Shown here in pieces: positions 1 through 5,929 of a stretch of 14,909 bases of DNA. The DNA lies in the NCBI GenBank assembly GCA_023427125.1, contig JAEZBP010000890.1, positions 1 through 14,909 of the forward strand, given 5' to 3'. The position numbers were made by a program, and so were the translations under genes. The stretch's first letter is position 1. Each line of letters opens with the position of its first letter. The notes beneath the pieces were generated by a model. The model was not told where the DNA came from and made no database searches. It saw only the letters and a list, made by a program, of their open reading frames with translations. Source of the stretch: Pseudomonadota bacterium (GTDB taxonomy: Bacteria > Myxococcota_A > Polyangia > Polyangiales > Sandaracinaceae).

Positions 1-357
1 GATCGACACGGGCTGAGCGGAGATCGCCTCGGCCACCTCTCGCGGGGCTGCGGTGCGCGCGGCATCCGGCGCGGCGAACCCGGGAGACGTCGCGCGGCCA
101 CCGTCGGCGCCGCTGCCGTCCGCGCCGCGGCCATCGATCGCCGCGAGCAGCCTCGCCTCGAGATCGACCGGGGGCACGTAGTCGGCGCCGGCCCAGCCGA
201 GCGCCTGCGCGACCCCCGCCGCGTCGTGGCGCAGATCGCGCGCCTCGTCGTCGTCGGCCAGGAAGTCCGCGTGGCGCTCGAGCGCGCTGGGGTCCGCGTC
301 GACGATCGGCGCGAGCTCGTCCAGGAACGCTTCGTACTCTTGGGCCCTGTCAGTCAT
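1..357 (-). CDS. Putative anti-sigma factor, partial (C-terminus outside window)
   Basis: This reading frame starts at ATG 357-355 inside the stop of the upstream sigma factor gene (ATGA overlap). It stays open to the window edge, giving 119 residues without a stop. The overlap implies translational coupling, which is typical of ECF sigma/anti-sigma pairs, so a sigma-regulating role is inferred mainly from context. The N-terminal part is acidic and helical. It has H29-x3-L33-x2-D36, where zinc-finger anti-sigma factors carry H-x3-C-x2-C, so if it belongs to that family both metal cysteines are gone. From about residue 80 it becomes Gly/Ala/Pro rich, like a linker. Whether a membrane segment or a FecR-like domain follows cannot be seen. 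It could instead be an unrelated small protein coupled to the sigma gene. Confidence 0.6.
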   Translation of the reverse strand, partial: MTDRAQEYEAFLDELAPIVDADPSALERHADFLADDDEARDLRHDAAGVAQALGWAGADYVPPVDLEARLLAAIDGRGADGSGADGGRATSPGFAAPDAARTAAPREVAEAISAQPVSI

Positions 358-917
358 CGTCCATCCTCGTCGGCGAGCAGCGCACGCATGCGCGCGAGGG
401 CCCGACTGACCCGCTTGCGCGCTGCGGCCTCATCGATCCCGCAGGCCTCTCCGATCTCTCGGTAGTCGAGGCCCGACTGGTAGCGCAGGACCACCGCGTC
501 CCGCTCCGAAGGCTTGAGCTCCTCGAGCGCGGCGCGGACCCGGCTGGCCCGCCGCTCCGTCTCGAGCACCTCGTCGGGCGCGGGCGCGCCCGCCTCCGCG
601 TCGTGAACGAGCCGCAGGCGACGCTGCCGTCTCACCCGCGTCTCGATCTTGCGCGCGCACTTGCGCCGCGCGATCCCGAAGAGCCAGGCCCGCACGGAGC
701 CCTCCCCTCGGAACCCCGCCATCGCGTCGTGCGCGGCCATCAGCGTCTCTTGCACGGTCTCCTCGGCCTCGGCCTGATCGCCGAGGAGCGCCATGCAGAG
801 CCTCCCGACCGCGGCGCCGTGCTCGCGAGCACAGGCTGCGGCCGCCTCTCGGTGACGGCTCCCGCGGATCAGGTCCGCGATCGGATCGACCGTCATCGCT
901 TCTGCGCGTGCCTCCAT
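354..917 (-). CDS. ECF-type RNA polymerase sigma factor
   Basis: This is a 187-residue sigma-70 family protein with the two-domain ECF layout. Region 2 lies at about residues 37-97: an acidic -AEAEETVQETLM- helix, then the -RAWLFGIARRKC- segment used for promoter melting and -10 binding. A short linker follows. Region 4 lies at about 125-182: -LKPSERDAVVLRYQSGLDY- and the helix-turn-helix -IGEACGIDEAAARKRVSRA-. The ATG at 917 is chosen because GGAGG (927-923) sits 5 nt upstream; an in-frame GTG at 929 would overlap that site. It overlaps the putative anti-sigma gene by 4 nt and diverges from the lectin gene. A possible autoregulatory promoter lies at 966-943. The stimulus and regulon cannot be read from the sequence. 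Confidence 0.92.
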   Translation of the reverse strand: MEARAEAMTVDPIADLIRGSRHREAAAACAREHGAAVGRLCMALLGDQAEAEETVQETLMAAHDAMAGFRGEGSVRAWLFGIARRKCARKIETRVRRQRRLRLVHDAEAGAPAPDEVLETERRASRVRAALEELKPSERDAVVLRYQSGLDYREIGEACGIDEAAARKRVSRALARMRALLADEDGR

Positions 918-922
918 CTCGT

Positions 923-927
923 CCTCC
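923..927 (-). promoter_or_regulatory. Ribosome binding site that sets the sigma factor start
   Basis: GGAGG read on the minus strand, 5 nt before ATG 917-915. It favours this ATG over the in-frame GTG at 929-927, which overlaps the site. Confidence 0.75.
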
Positions 928-942
928 ACGTGCCCACCACCC

Positions 943-966
943 GACGTTCTGTGACCGCGCTGTTTC
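943..966 (-). promoter_or_regulatory. Candidate ECF-type promoter for the sigma factor gene
   Basis: On the minus strand GAAAC (966-962) is followed after 15 nt by CGTC (946-943). This resembles the -35 AAC and -10 CGTC elements common to ECF promoters. Transcription would begin near 937, leaving a leader of about 20 nt that just holds the ribosome binding site. Since ECF factors often transcribe their own operon, this is a candidate autoregulatory promoter. The motifs are short, so chance occurrence is possible. Confidence 0.4.
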
Positions 967-969
967 GGG

Positions 970-994
970 GATCGTGGCTGCGGTCGTCACGATC
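970..994. promoter_or_regulatory. Inverted repeat, possible activator site
   Basis: GATCGTG (970-976) and CACGATC (988-994) form a perfect 7-bp inverted repeat with an 11-nt spacer. It lies between the sigma gene and the sigma54-like promoter, centred about 90 bp upstream of the predicted lectin transcription start. Enhancer-binding proteins of sigma54 promoters usually bind at such distances. CACGTGCCC occurs at 927-935 and again at 994-1002, next to the right arm. Confidence 0.35.
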
Positions 995-1046
995 ACGTGC
1001 CCTTCCCCTGCCCCTGCCTTGCTCCTCCGGGCCCCGATGCCGCCGT

Positions 1047-1062
1047 TGGCAGGATCCCTGCT
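1047..1062 (+). promoter_or_regulatory. Candidate sigma54 (-24/-12) promoter of the lectin gene
   Basis: The 16-nt stretch TGGCAGGATCCCTGCT matches the RpoN consensus TGGCACGnnnnTTGCW at 10 of 12 defined positions. It keeps the essential GG (1048-1049) and GC (1060-1061) exactly 12 nt apart. Transcription would start near 1073, giving a leader of about 60 nt before ATG 1134. No other promoter in this gap looks as good. Confidence 0.5.
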
Positions 1063-1133
1063 ACGTTGGCCTGGTGCGCTTGCTCCGCGCGGCCCATGGC
1101 CTAAGACGAGCGACAACCCTACAGGAGAAACGC

Positions 1134-2126
1134 ATGAGCAAGCCCCCGCAGAAGCGCATCGCCCTCGGTAAGAACCGTGATGGGCGGCTCGAGGTCTTCT
1201 ACGTCAAGCCCGACGGAGCGCTGCACCACAACTGGCAGCACCGGCCGAATGGGCTCTGGCAGGGCGAGGGCAGCCTCGGCGTGACGGCGACCTCGGTGGC
1301 CTGCGGGGAGAACGCCGACGGCCGGCTCGAGGTCTTCTACCTCTCGCCCGAGGGCGACGTTCAGCACGACTGGCAGCTCGCGCCGGGCGGCGCGTGGCAC
1401 GGAGCCGAGTCGCTCGGCGCGTCGGGGCGCGCGCTCGATGTCTCGAACAACGCCGACGGCCGGCTCGAGCTCTTCTGGGTCGGCGGCGACGGAGAGCTCT
1501 GGCACGACTGGCAGCTCGAGCCGAACGGTGACTGGGCCGGCAAGGAGAAGCTCGGCGACTCGGCGATCGACGTCGCGGTCGGCCGCAACGAGGACGGTCG
1601 GCTCGAGGTCTTCTACCTGCAGGCGGGCGGCAAGCTCATGCACGACTGGCAGACCGAGGCCAACGGCGACTGGCACGGCCCCGAGGCGCTGCCGGGGACA
1701 GGCCGGCAGGTGGCGGTCGGGTCGAACGAGGACGGACGGCTCGAGGTCTTCTGGATCGACGCCGAGGACGCGCACGTCTGGCACGACTGGCAGACCGAGC
1801 CGAACGGCGACTGGCACGGCCCCGAGCACCTCAAGGTGCGCGCGGTGCGCATCGCGGTGGCGGAGAACCGGGGCGGCCGCCTCGAGCTCTTCTACATCGA
1901 CCACGACCAGCACATCCGAAACACCTGGCAGGCCGCGCCGAACGGCGACTGGGGCAGCGACGGAGAGTCGCTCGGTCAGCGCGCGACGGATCTGGCCGTC
2001 GGCCAGAACGCGGACGGTCGCCTCGAGCTCTTCTACTTCGGCCCGGACAACGAGGTCTGGCACAACTGGCAGCCCGCCCCGGGCCGCGGCCCCTGGAGCT
2101 CGATCATCCAGCACGAGCGAGCCTGA
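1134..2126 (+). CDS. PLL-type seven-bladed beta-propeller lectin
   Basis: This 330-residue protein consists almost wholly of seven repeats, beginning at N14, N60, N106, N152, N198, N245 and N292, spaced 46 or 47 residues apart. Each has the pattern N-x-D/G-G-R-L-E-V/L-F-Y/W, then -H-D/N-W-Q-, then -PNG-x-W-. These are the signatures of the PLL family (Photorhabdus luminescens lectin and relatives), whose members fold as seven-bladed propellers and bind fucose or related glycans in pockets between blades. Seven repeats fill exactly one propeller. There is no signal peptide or membrane segment, so it is cytoplasmic or leaves by a non-classical route. ATG 1134 is supported by AGGAG at 1123-1127. 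A sigma54-like promoter lies upstream and a GC hairpin downstream; it looks monocistronic. Sugar specificity cannot be deduced. Confidence 0.88.
   Translation: MSKPPQKRIALGKNRDGRLEVFYVKPDGALHHNWQHRPNGLWQGEGSLGVTATSVACGENADGRLEVFYLSPEGDVQHDWQLAPGGAWHGAESLGASGRALDVSNNADGRLELFWVGGDGELWHDWQLEPNGDWAGKEKLGDSAIDVAVGRNEDGRLEVFYLQAGGKLMHDWQTEANGDWHGPEALPGTGRQVAVGSNEDGRLEVFWIDAEDAHVWHDWQTEPNGDWHGPEHLKVRAVRIAVAENRGGRLELFYIDHDQHIRNTWQAAPNGDWGSDGESLGQRATDLAVGQNADGRLELFYFGPDNEVWHNWQPAPGRGPWSSIIQHERA
1173..2096 (+). repeat. Seven tandem ~140-bp coding repeats (propeller blades)
   Basis: These are the DNA copies of the seven lectin blades. Segments encoding GGRLEVF and DWQ..PNGDW recur every 138 or 141 bp. 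Blades 4 and 5 are especially alike at the -DWQTE-x-NGDWHGPE- segment, which suggests recent duplication or conversion between them. The periodicity is protein-coding, not a DNA element. Confidence 0.85.
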
Positions 2127-2134
2127 GTTGTTGG

Positions 2135-2157
2135 GCGCGCGCTTCGCGAGCGCGCGC
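2135..2157 (+). terminator. GC hairpin after the lectin gene
   Basis: GCGCGCGCT (2135-2143), loop TCGCG, then AGCGCGCGC (2149-2157) form a perfect 9-bp stem starting 8 nt after the lectin stop. No T-run follows on either strand, so it is not a standard intrinsic terminator, but it may block read-through or protect mRNA 3' ends. It is one of two similar hairpins in this convergent gap. Confidence 0.5.
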
Positions 2158-2250
2158 AAAGCCAACCCAGGAACGCCGAGCGGAGCGGTTCCGGCCAACT
2201 GGACACCGGGGATGGGCAGCCTCAGCCGGTCGGTCCCGCGCAGCTCGGCC

Positions 2251-2271
2251 CGCGCGCTCGCGCAGCGCGCG
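2251..2271. terminator. Second GC hairpin, downstream of bioB
   Basis: CGCGCGCT (2251-2258), loop CGCGC, then AGCGCGCG (2264-2271) form a perfect 8-bp stem 10 nt beyond the bioB stop on the minus strand. No T-run follows. With its right flank GCAAAGCCAACTCAG it nearly repeats the hairpin at 2135-2157 and its flank GCAAAGCCAACCCAG, in the same orientation. The two copies therefore look like members of one short element rather than two unrelated terminators. Confidence 0.45.
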
Positions 2272-2281
2272 CAAAGCCAAC

Positions 2282-3316
2282 TCAGGGGGCGATCATCGGG
2301 AGGCGCGTGGCCTTGGGGCCGCGCGCCTTCGTCGCTTGCACGGTCGGGTCGGGAGACTCGTAGGGGCCGAGCGGCGTCAGGCCTGCGTCGCGGAGGAGCT
2401 GCCGATCGGCGCTGACGTCGGGGTTGCCGGTCGTCAGCAGCTTCTCGCCGTAGAAGATGGAGCTCGCGCCGGCGAGGAAGCAGAGGACCTGGGCCTCGCG
2501 GGTCAGCTCGGTGCGGCCGGCGGAGAGGCGCACGATCGACTTCGGCATGAGGATGCGCGCCGTCGCGATCATCCGGACGAGCTCGAGCGGGTCGACGGGC
2601 GGCCGATCCTCGAGGGGCGTGCCCTCGACCGCGACGAGCGCGTTGACCGGCACGCTGCCCGGGTGCGGATCGAGGCACGCGAGGGTGCGCAGCATCTCGC
2701 AGCGATCGTCGACGCCCTCGCCCATCCCGATGATGCCGCCGCAGCAGAGGCTGATGCCGGCCTTCTGCACGCGACTGAGCGTGTCGAGACGCTCCTTGTA
2801 CGTGCGGGTCGTGATGATCTCGCCGTAGAACGCCTCGGAGGTGTCGAGGTTGTGGTTGTAGGCGGTGAGCCCGGCGTCGGCGAGCTGTGCGGCCTGCGAC
2901 TCGTCGAGCATGCCGAGGGTCGCGCAGGCCTCGAGCCCGAGCTCGCGGATGCCGCGGACCATGTCGAGCACCCGCTCGAAGGCCGGCCCCTGGCGCGCGT
3001 CGCGCCACGCCGCGCCCATGCAGAAGCGCGTCGAGCCGGCCTGCTTGGCCCGCTGAGCGGCCTCGAGCACCTCGTCGAGCGCGAGCATGCGCTCGGGCTC
3101 GACCGACGTCTCGTAGTGCGAGCTCTGCGGGCAGTAGGCGCAGTCCTCCGTGCACGCGCCGGTCTTGACCGAGAGGAGAGTGCAGAGCTGGATGGCGTCG
3201 GGCCGGTGGTGCTCGCGGTGGACGCTCTGAGCCCGGTGGACGAGCTCGGTGAGCGGGAGATCGTAGAGCGCGCGGACCTCGGCGAGGGTCCAGTCGTGAC
3301 GCAGTTGTTCTTGCAC
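2282..3316 (-). CDS. bioB: Biotin synthase BioB
   Basis: A radical SAM enzyme that inserts sulfur into dethiobiotin, the last step of biotin synthesis, in the cytoplasm. The [4Fe-4S]/SAM motif C55-x3-C59-x2-C62 is present in -TGACTEDCAYCPQSS-. The [2Fe-2S] ligands are present too: the cysteines of -STRFCMGAAW-, -GLEACATLG- and -GISLCCGGI-, plus the arginine of -VRLSAGR-. -YNHNLDTSEAFY- is also typical. GTG 3316 gives 344 residues, close to the 346 of E. coli BioB, and aligns at -WTL-. An in-frame GTG at 3349 would add 11 residues; neither has a strong ribosome binding site, and there is no nearby ATG. No other bio gene lies in the window. It converges on the lectin gene and diverges from the membrane protein gene. 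Confidence 0.95.
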   Translation of the reverse strand: MQEQLRHDWTLAEVRALYDLPLTELVHRAQSVHREHHRPDAIQLCTLLSVKTGACTEDCAYCPQSSHYETSVEPERMLALDEVLEAAQRAKQAGSTRFCMGAAWRDARQGPAFERVLDMVRGIRELGLEACATLGMLDESQAAQLADAGLTAYNHNLDTSEAFYGEIITTRTYKERLDTLSRVQKAGISLCCGGIIGMGEGVDDRCEMLRTLACLDPHPGSVPVNALVAVEGTPLEDRPPVDPLELVRMIATARILMPKSIVRLSAGRTELTREAQVLCFLAGASSIFYGEKLLTTGNPDVSADRQLLRDAGLTPLGPYESPDPTVQATKARGPKATRLPMIAP

Positions 3317-3415
3317 GATGCGGAGGCCTACCGCGCCGATGGGGTACACCGCAAGCGCTCGATGCCGACGGATTGGGCAGGGGCAAGAGCACGCGCCGGC
3401 CCGCGAGCGCGCCAC

Positions 3416-3436
3416 TCCGCGAAACGGATTCGCGGA
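3416..3436. promoter_or_regulatory. 21-bp palindrome, candidate operator
   Basis: TCCGCGAA (3416-3423), spacer ACGGA, then TTCGCGGA (3429-3436) give two perfect 8-bp arms. The site lies in the divergent gap, 28 bp before GTG 3465 and about 100 bp before bioB. A dimeric repressor is the usual reader of such sites. It does not resemble the BirA operator or the BioR box, so control of bioB by a known biotin repressor is not supported. Confidence 0.45.
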
Positions 3437-3451
3437 CTTTTCAACCCCTGC

Positions 3452-3457
3452 TAGGGT
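3452..3457 (+). promoter_or_regulatory. TAGGGT: possible -10 box or ribosome binding site
   Basis: TAGGGT ends 7 nt before GTG 3465. It could be a -10 element, which would start transcription at or next to the GTG and make the mRNA leaderless, with the 3416-3436 palindrome lying across the -35 region. Alternatively its AGGG is a weak ribosome binding site. The sequence alone does not decide, and the -35 position (TTCGCG) is poor. Confidence 0.3.
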
Positions 3458-3464
3458 CCGCCGC

Positions 3465-4598
3465 GTGGCGGCGCCTCCCCTCTCGACCCGTGAGCTCGTG
3501 GAGCACGCAGCCGGGGCCGCGGTGCGGGCCGTCTCGCGCGTGCCTCCCTTGGCGGTGCTCGCGGTCGTGGCCGGGCTCGTGGAGCTCCTGCTCGCGCGCG
3601 CCATCTGGCACGGGATGACCGAGACCCTCGATGCCACCACGCTCTTCGAGCTGCGGCGTCTCGCCCGATTCCCGCGCAACCTCGCGGCCGTCGCCGGCGT
3701 CGTCGCGCTGCTGGTCTCGCTGATCGCGTTCCTGCGGCTGCCCGGCTACGCGTCGATCGCCCTCCGGCTCGTGGTCGCCTCGCTCTCGGGCATCTTCCTC
3801 CCGTGCGTCGTGGTCGCCGCGCTTCTGCCGCCGGCCATGCTGCGGCGCAACCTCGTCATCTTCGGGCTCGCCGCCGCCAACGTCCTCGTCGCGCTCGTCA
3901 CGATGAGCGCGGCGCGCTACCGCCCCGAGCGCGTCCTCCGCGTGGCGCTCGGGCTCGCCGGCGCGACCGCCCTCCTCACGCTGATGTTCGTGGGGCTCGG
4001 ACAGCTCGTGCGCGCCGAGGGCAGCGGCTTCTGGGGGAGCCTCGGCGCCCTCCTGGCGGCCCAGCCCGGCGCCACCGAGAAGGTGCGCCTCGCGCTGCGC
4101 CACGCGGGCGAGCTCTCCTGGCTCGGCGTCTTGATCGCGTGCTCGCTGGTCGCGGTGTGGGACCGCGGGCGAGCGGCGATGCGCGCGCGGGTCGGGGGCG
4201 CCGTCGCGCTGGTCGTGGCGCTGACGGCCGGCCTGGTGGCGCTCGAGCAGCTGATCGGGCACCGCTTCCGCTTCCTCCTCTTCGGCAGCTTCCGCCTCGA
4301 TCTGATCGTCGACCAGGCGCCGCTCCTCTACGCGCTGCCGCTCGCGATGGGGCTCGCGGGGGCGCTCGTCGCGCTCTTCCGGCGGGACAGCGGGATGCGC
4401 CAGCTCGGCGCCGGGATGCTCGCCTGGCTCATCGCCGGCTTCGCGCCGCACACGCCGATCCAGCTGCTCTACCTCGTGCTCGCCGGGCTCCTGCTCGCGC
4501 GCGCGGCCCAGGCCCGCGATCCCGATGGCGCGTGGCGCCGCACGCAGCCGTGGGCGGCCCTCGCCGGACGGCCGGCGCGTCCAGAGCCCGCCGACTGA
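3465..4598 (+). CDS. Polytopic membrane protein of unknown function
   Basis: I do not recognise this family. It is a 377-residue protein with about nine or ten hydrophobic segments, near residues 28-46, 73-92, 99-121, 130-148, 158-181, 218-232, 244-264, 286-305, 315-327 and 331-347. The loops are rich in Arg, and the C-terminal tail of about 30 residues is hydrophilic. No transporter, kinase or protease motif stands out. Cys is rare and charged residues inside the membrane segments are few, so it is unlikely to be a classical ion-coupled transporter. GTG 3465 is the first start after the promoter-like TAGGGT; upstream in-frame sequence has no protein-like character. It diverges from bioB and converges on the lipoprotein gene at 4654-5496, 55 bp away, so it is probably transcribed alone. 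Inner membrane location is inferred. Confidence 0.75.
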   Translation: MAAPPLSTRELVEHAAGAAVRAVSRVPPLAVLAVVAGLVELLLARAIWHGMTETLDATTLFELRRLARFPRNLAAVAGVVALLVSLIAFLRLPGYASIALRLVVASLSGIFLPCVVVAALLPPAMLRRNLVIFGLAAANVLVALVTMSAARYRPERVLRVALGLAGATALLTLMFVGLGQLVRAEGSGFWGSLGALLAAQPGATEKVRLALRHAGELSWLGVLIACSLVAVWDRGRAAMRARVGGAVALVVALTAGLVALEQLIGHRFRFLLFGSFRLDLIVDQAPLLYALPLAMGLAGALVALFRRDSGMRQLGAGMLAWLIAGFAPHTPIQLLYLVLAGLLLARAAQARDPDGAWRRTQPWAALAGRPARPEPAD

Positions 4599-4653
4599 AG
4601 CGCCGACCACAGAACGGCTCGCCCGCGCGAAGGCCCCGCCAGCAAACAGAGCC

Positions 4654-5496
4654 TCAGTCGCCGGCGATCTCGCCCGCGGCGCGGCTCAGCACGAAGTCCG
4701 TGGTGACCTCCTCGCGCTCCGAGACGCTGAGCGTCCGCGAGAGGACGATCGGGCTCGAGTACTTCGGCCGCCCCGCCTCCGTCCCGACGACGCGCCAGCC
4801 CTCGTGCCAGACCCGCACCACGTACTGGCCCGGCGGGACGCTCGCGATGCGGAAGCGGCCCGCGGCATCGGAGACCGCGAAGTAGGGGTGCTCGAACGCG
4901 TGCACCCAGCCCTGCATGAACGAGTGGACGTCCGAGAGCAGCCGCACGACGCCCGGCTCGTCGACCCTCACCGACAGGCTGCTCTCCTCGGTCGGCAGCG
5001 CGAAGTCCCACACGGTGGACTCGCCCCGCAGCGCGTGGACGTTGTGGAGGACCGGGTCGGCGCTCTCGAAGAGGAGCGAGGTGCCGGCCGTCACCGCCAA
5101 CACGTGCGGGCGGTACCTGCACCCCTGGAGCGTGATCGTGACCGGCTCGTCGGGGATCGCGAGCGCCGCGCCACGGCGCACGCCGCGGATCCAGACCACG
5201 GCGCCCGCGACTCCGCCGCCCGCTCCGACCGAGAGCGCCGCCGAGGGCTGCTCGTCGCCACACACCTCGCGATGCGCCCGCACCGGGAGCATCGCGAGCT
5301 CGGGGAGCGGCCCCTCGAAGCGGACGGTGCCGGCGATCGAGCCCGCGTCGCCGACGTCGATCACCTCGTAGCCGGCCGGCGCGAGCTGCTCCTCCAGCGC
5401 GGGCGGCGTGACCTCGCGACGCGCGCCGCTGTCGTCGCCGTCGGAGCACGCGAGCAGCATCGTCGCGCTCCCGATCGCGAGGAGGACGACCTTCAC
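4654..5496 (-). CDS. Lipoprotein with cupredoxin-like and carboxypeptidase-regulatory-like domains
   Basis: This is a 280-residue lipoprotein. GTG 5496 gives a short signal ending in the lipobox -LLAC17-; there is no good ribosome binding site, but starts further upstream would bury the signal. An N-terminal domain (about 53-115) begins -GTVRFEGPLPE- and contains -REVCG-. Then comes a cupredoxin-like segment with -QGCRYRPHVLAV- (124-135), -DPVLHNVHA- (147-155) and -LSDVHSFMQGW- (187-197). A small regulatory-like beta domain (from about 203) carries -HPYFAVSDAAGRF- and -VPPGQYVVRVWHEGW-. This order is familiar from proteins annotated as plastocyanin-like or methylamine-utilisation-like. In those the motif before the HxxM is usually Cys-x2-His; here the Cys is Ser188, so a type 1 copper site is probably absent although H151, H154, H191 and M194 remain. 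It stands alone between a convergent gene and a 433-bp gap. Confidence 0.8.
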   Translation of the reverse strand: MKVVLLAIGSATMLLACSDGDDSGARREVTPPALEEQLAPAGYEVIDVGDAGSIAGTVRFEGPLPELAMLPVRAHREVCGDEQPSAALSVGAGGGVAGAVVWIRGVRRGAALAIPDEPVTITLQGCRYRPHVLAVTAGTSLLFESADPVLHNVHALRGESTVWDFALPTEESSLSVRVDEPGVVRLLSDVHSFMQGWVHAFEHPYFAVSDAAGRFRIASVPPGQYVVRVWHEGWRVVGTEAGRPKYSSPIVLSRTLSVSEREEVTTDFVLSRAAGEIAGD

Positions 5497-5929
5497 TCCG
5501 TGCGTTCGGGTGAGGCTCGGAGACCGTCGCGTGTCAGGCGGACGCGCAGGTGCGCCGCGCACCGAAGACCGAGCCGGTCCGATGCCTCGTGCGTGGGGGC
5601 AGCCTCGAATCAATGGCGCCAATCGGGACCCGGATCGAGCTTCGGGCGGGAGTAGGGGGAGAGCGACGGCGCACGTCGCGCGCGCTCCCTCCGCGCGAGG
5701 ACGGGCTTGCCCCCTCGTGATCGAGAGCGCGTCACGCTCGCGCGACGCCATCGACGAGCGCTGGGTCGTCGCATCGATCGACCGCACCGAGGCGCTGCCC
5801 AGCTCCGAGCCCATAGCACAGCGCGCGCTTCGTGAAAGAGCTTCGACGCCAACATTGTGCGCAGCCGAGCGGAAAGTGCGCGGCGCGACATTGATCGGTC
5901 ATGCGCGCTCCGGCACTCTTGGCTCTCGA
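5497..5929. other. 433-bp gap between divergent genes
   Basis: No convincing gene lies here; open frames on both strands are low-complexity Arg/Ala-rich shadows. It should hold the promoters of the cupredoxin-like lipoprotein (minus) and the MYXO-CTERM protein (plus). A relatively AT-rich pocket at 5608-5625 contains the palindrome TGGCGCCA (5614-5621). TTGATC at 5891-5896 could be a -35 box for the plus-strand gene, but its -10 partner (CACTCT, 5914-5919) is poor. I assign no firm promoter. Confidence 0.5.

Noticed and set aside
603..1133. In-frame extension of the lectin gene upstream to 603
   Set aside because: It overlaps the sigma factor gene antisense, lacks repeat character, and ATG 1134 has a good ribosome binding site.
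1173..2096. 138-141 bp periodic repeats as a DNA element
   Set aside because: They coincide exactly with the seven protein blades and are explained by coding.
1119..3392. 757-residue open frame on the minus strand across the lectin gene and bioB
   Set aside because: It is antisense to the lectin and out of frame with bioB, Arg/Pro/Ala rich, and without any domain. It is a high-GC shadow.
3317..3679. Longer bioB start giving 465 residues
   Set aside because: The extra part would run antisense into the membrane protein gene and is Arg/Ser low-complexity; BioB proteins are about 345 residues long.
5497..5929. Small genes or a small RNA in the gap
   Set aside because: Open frames are low complexity without ribosome binding sites; no stable long hairpin or terminator was visible by eye.
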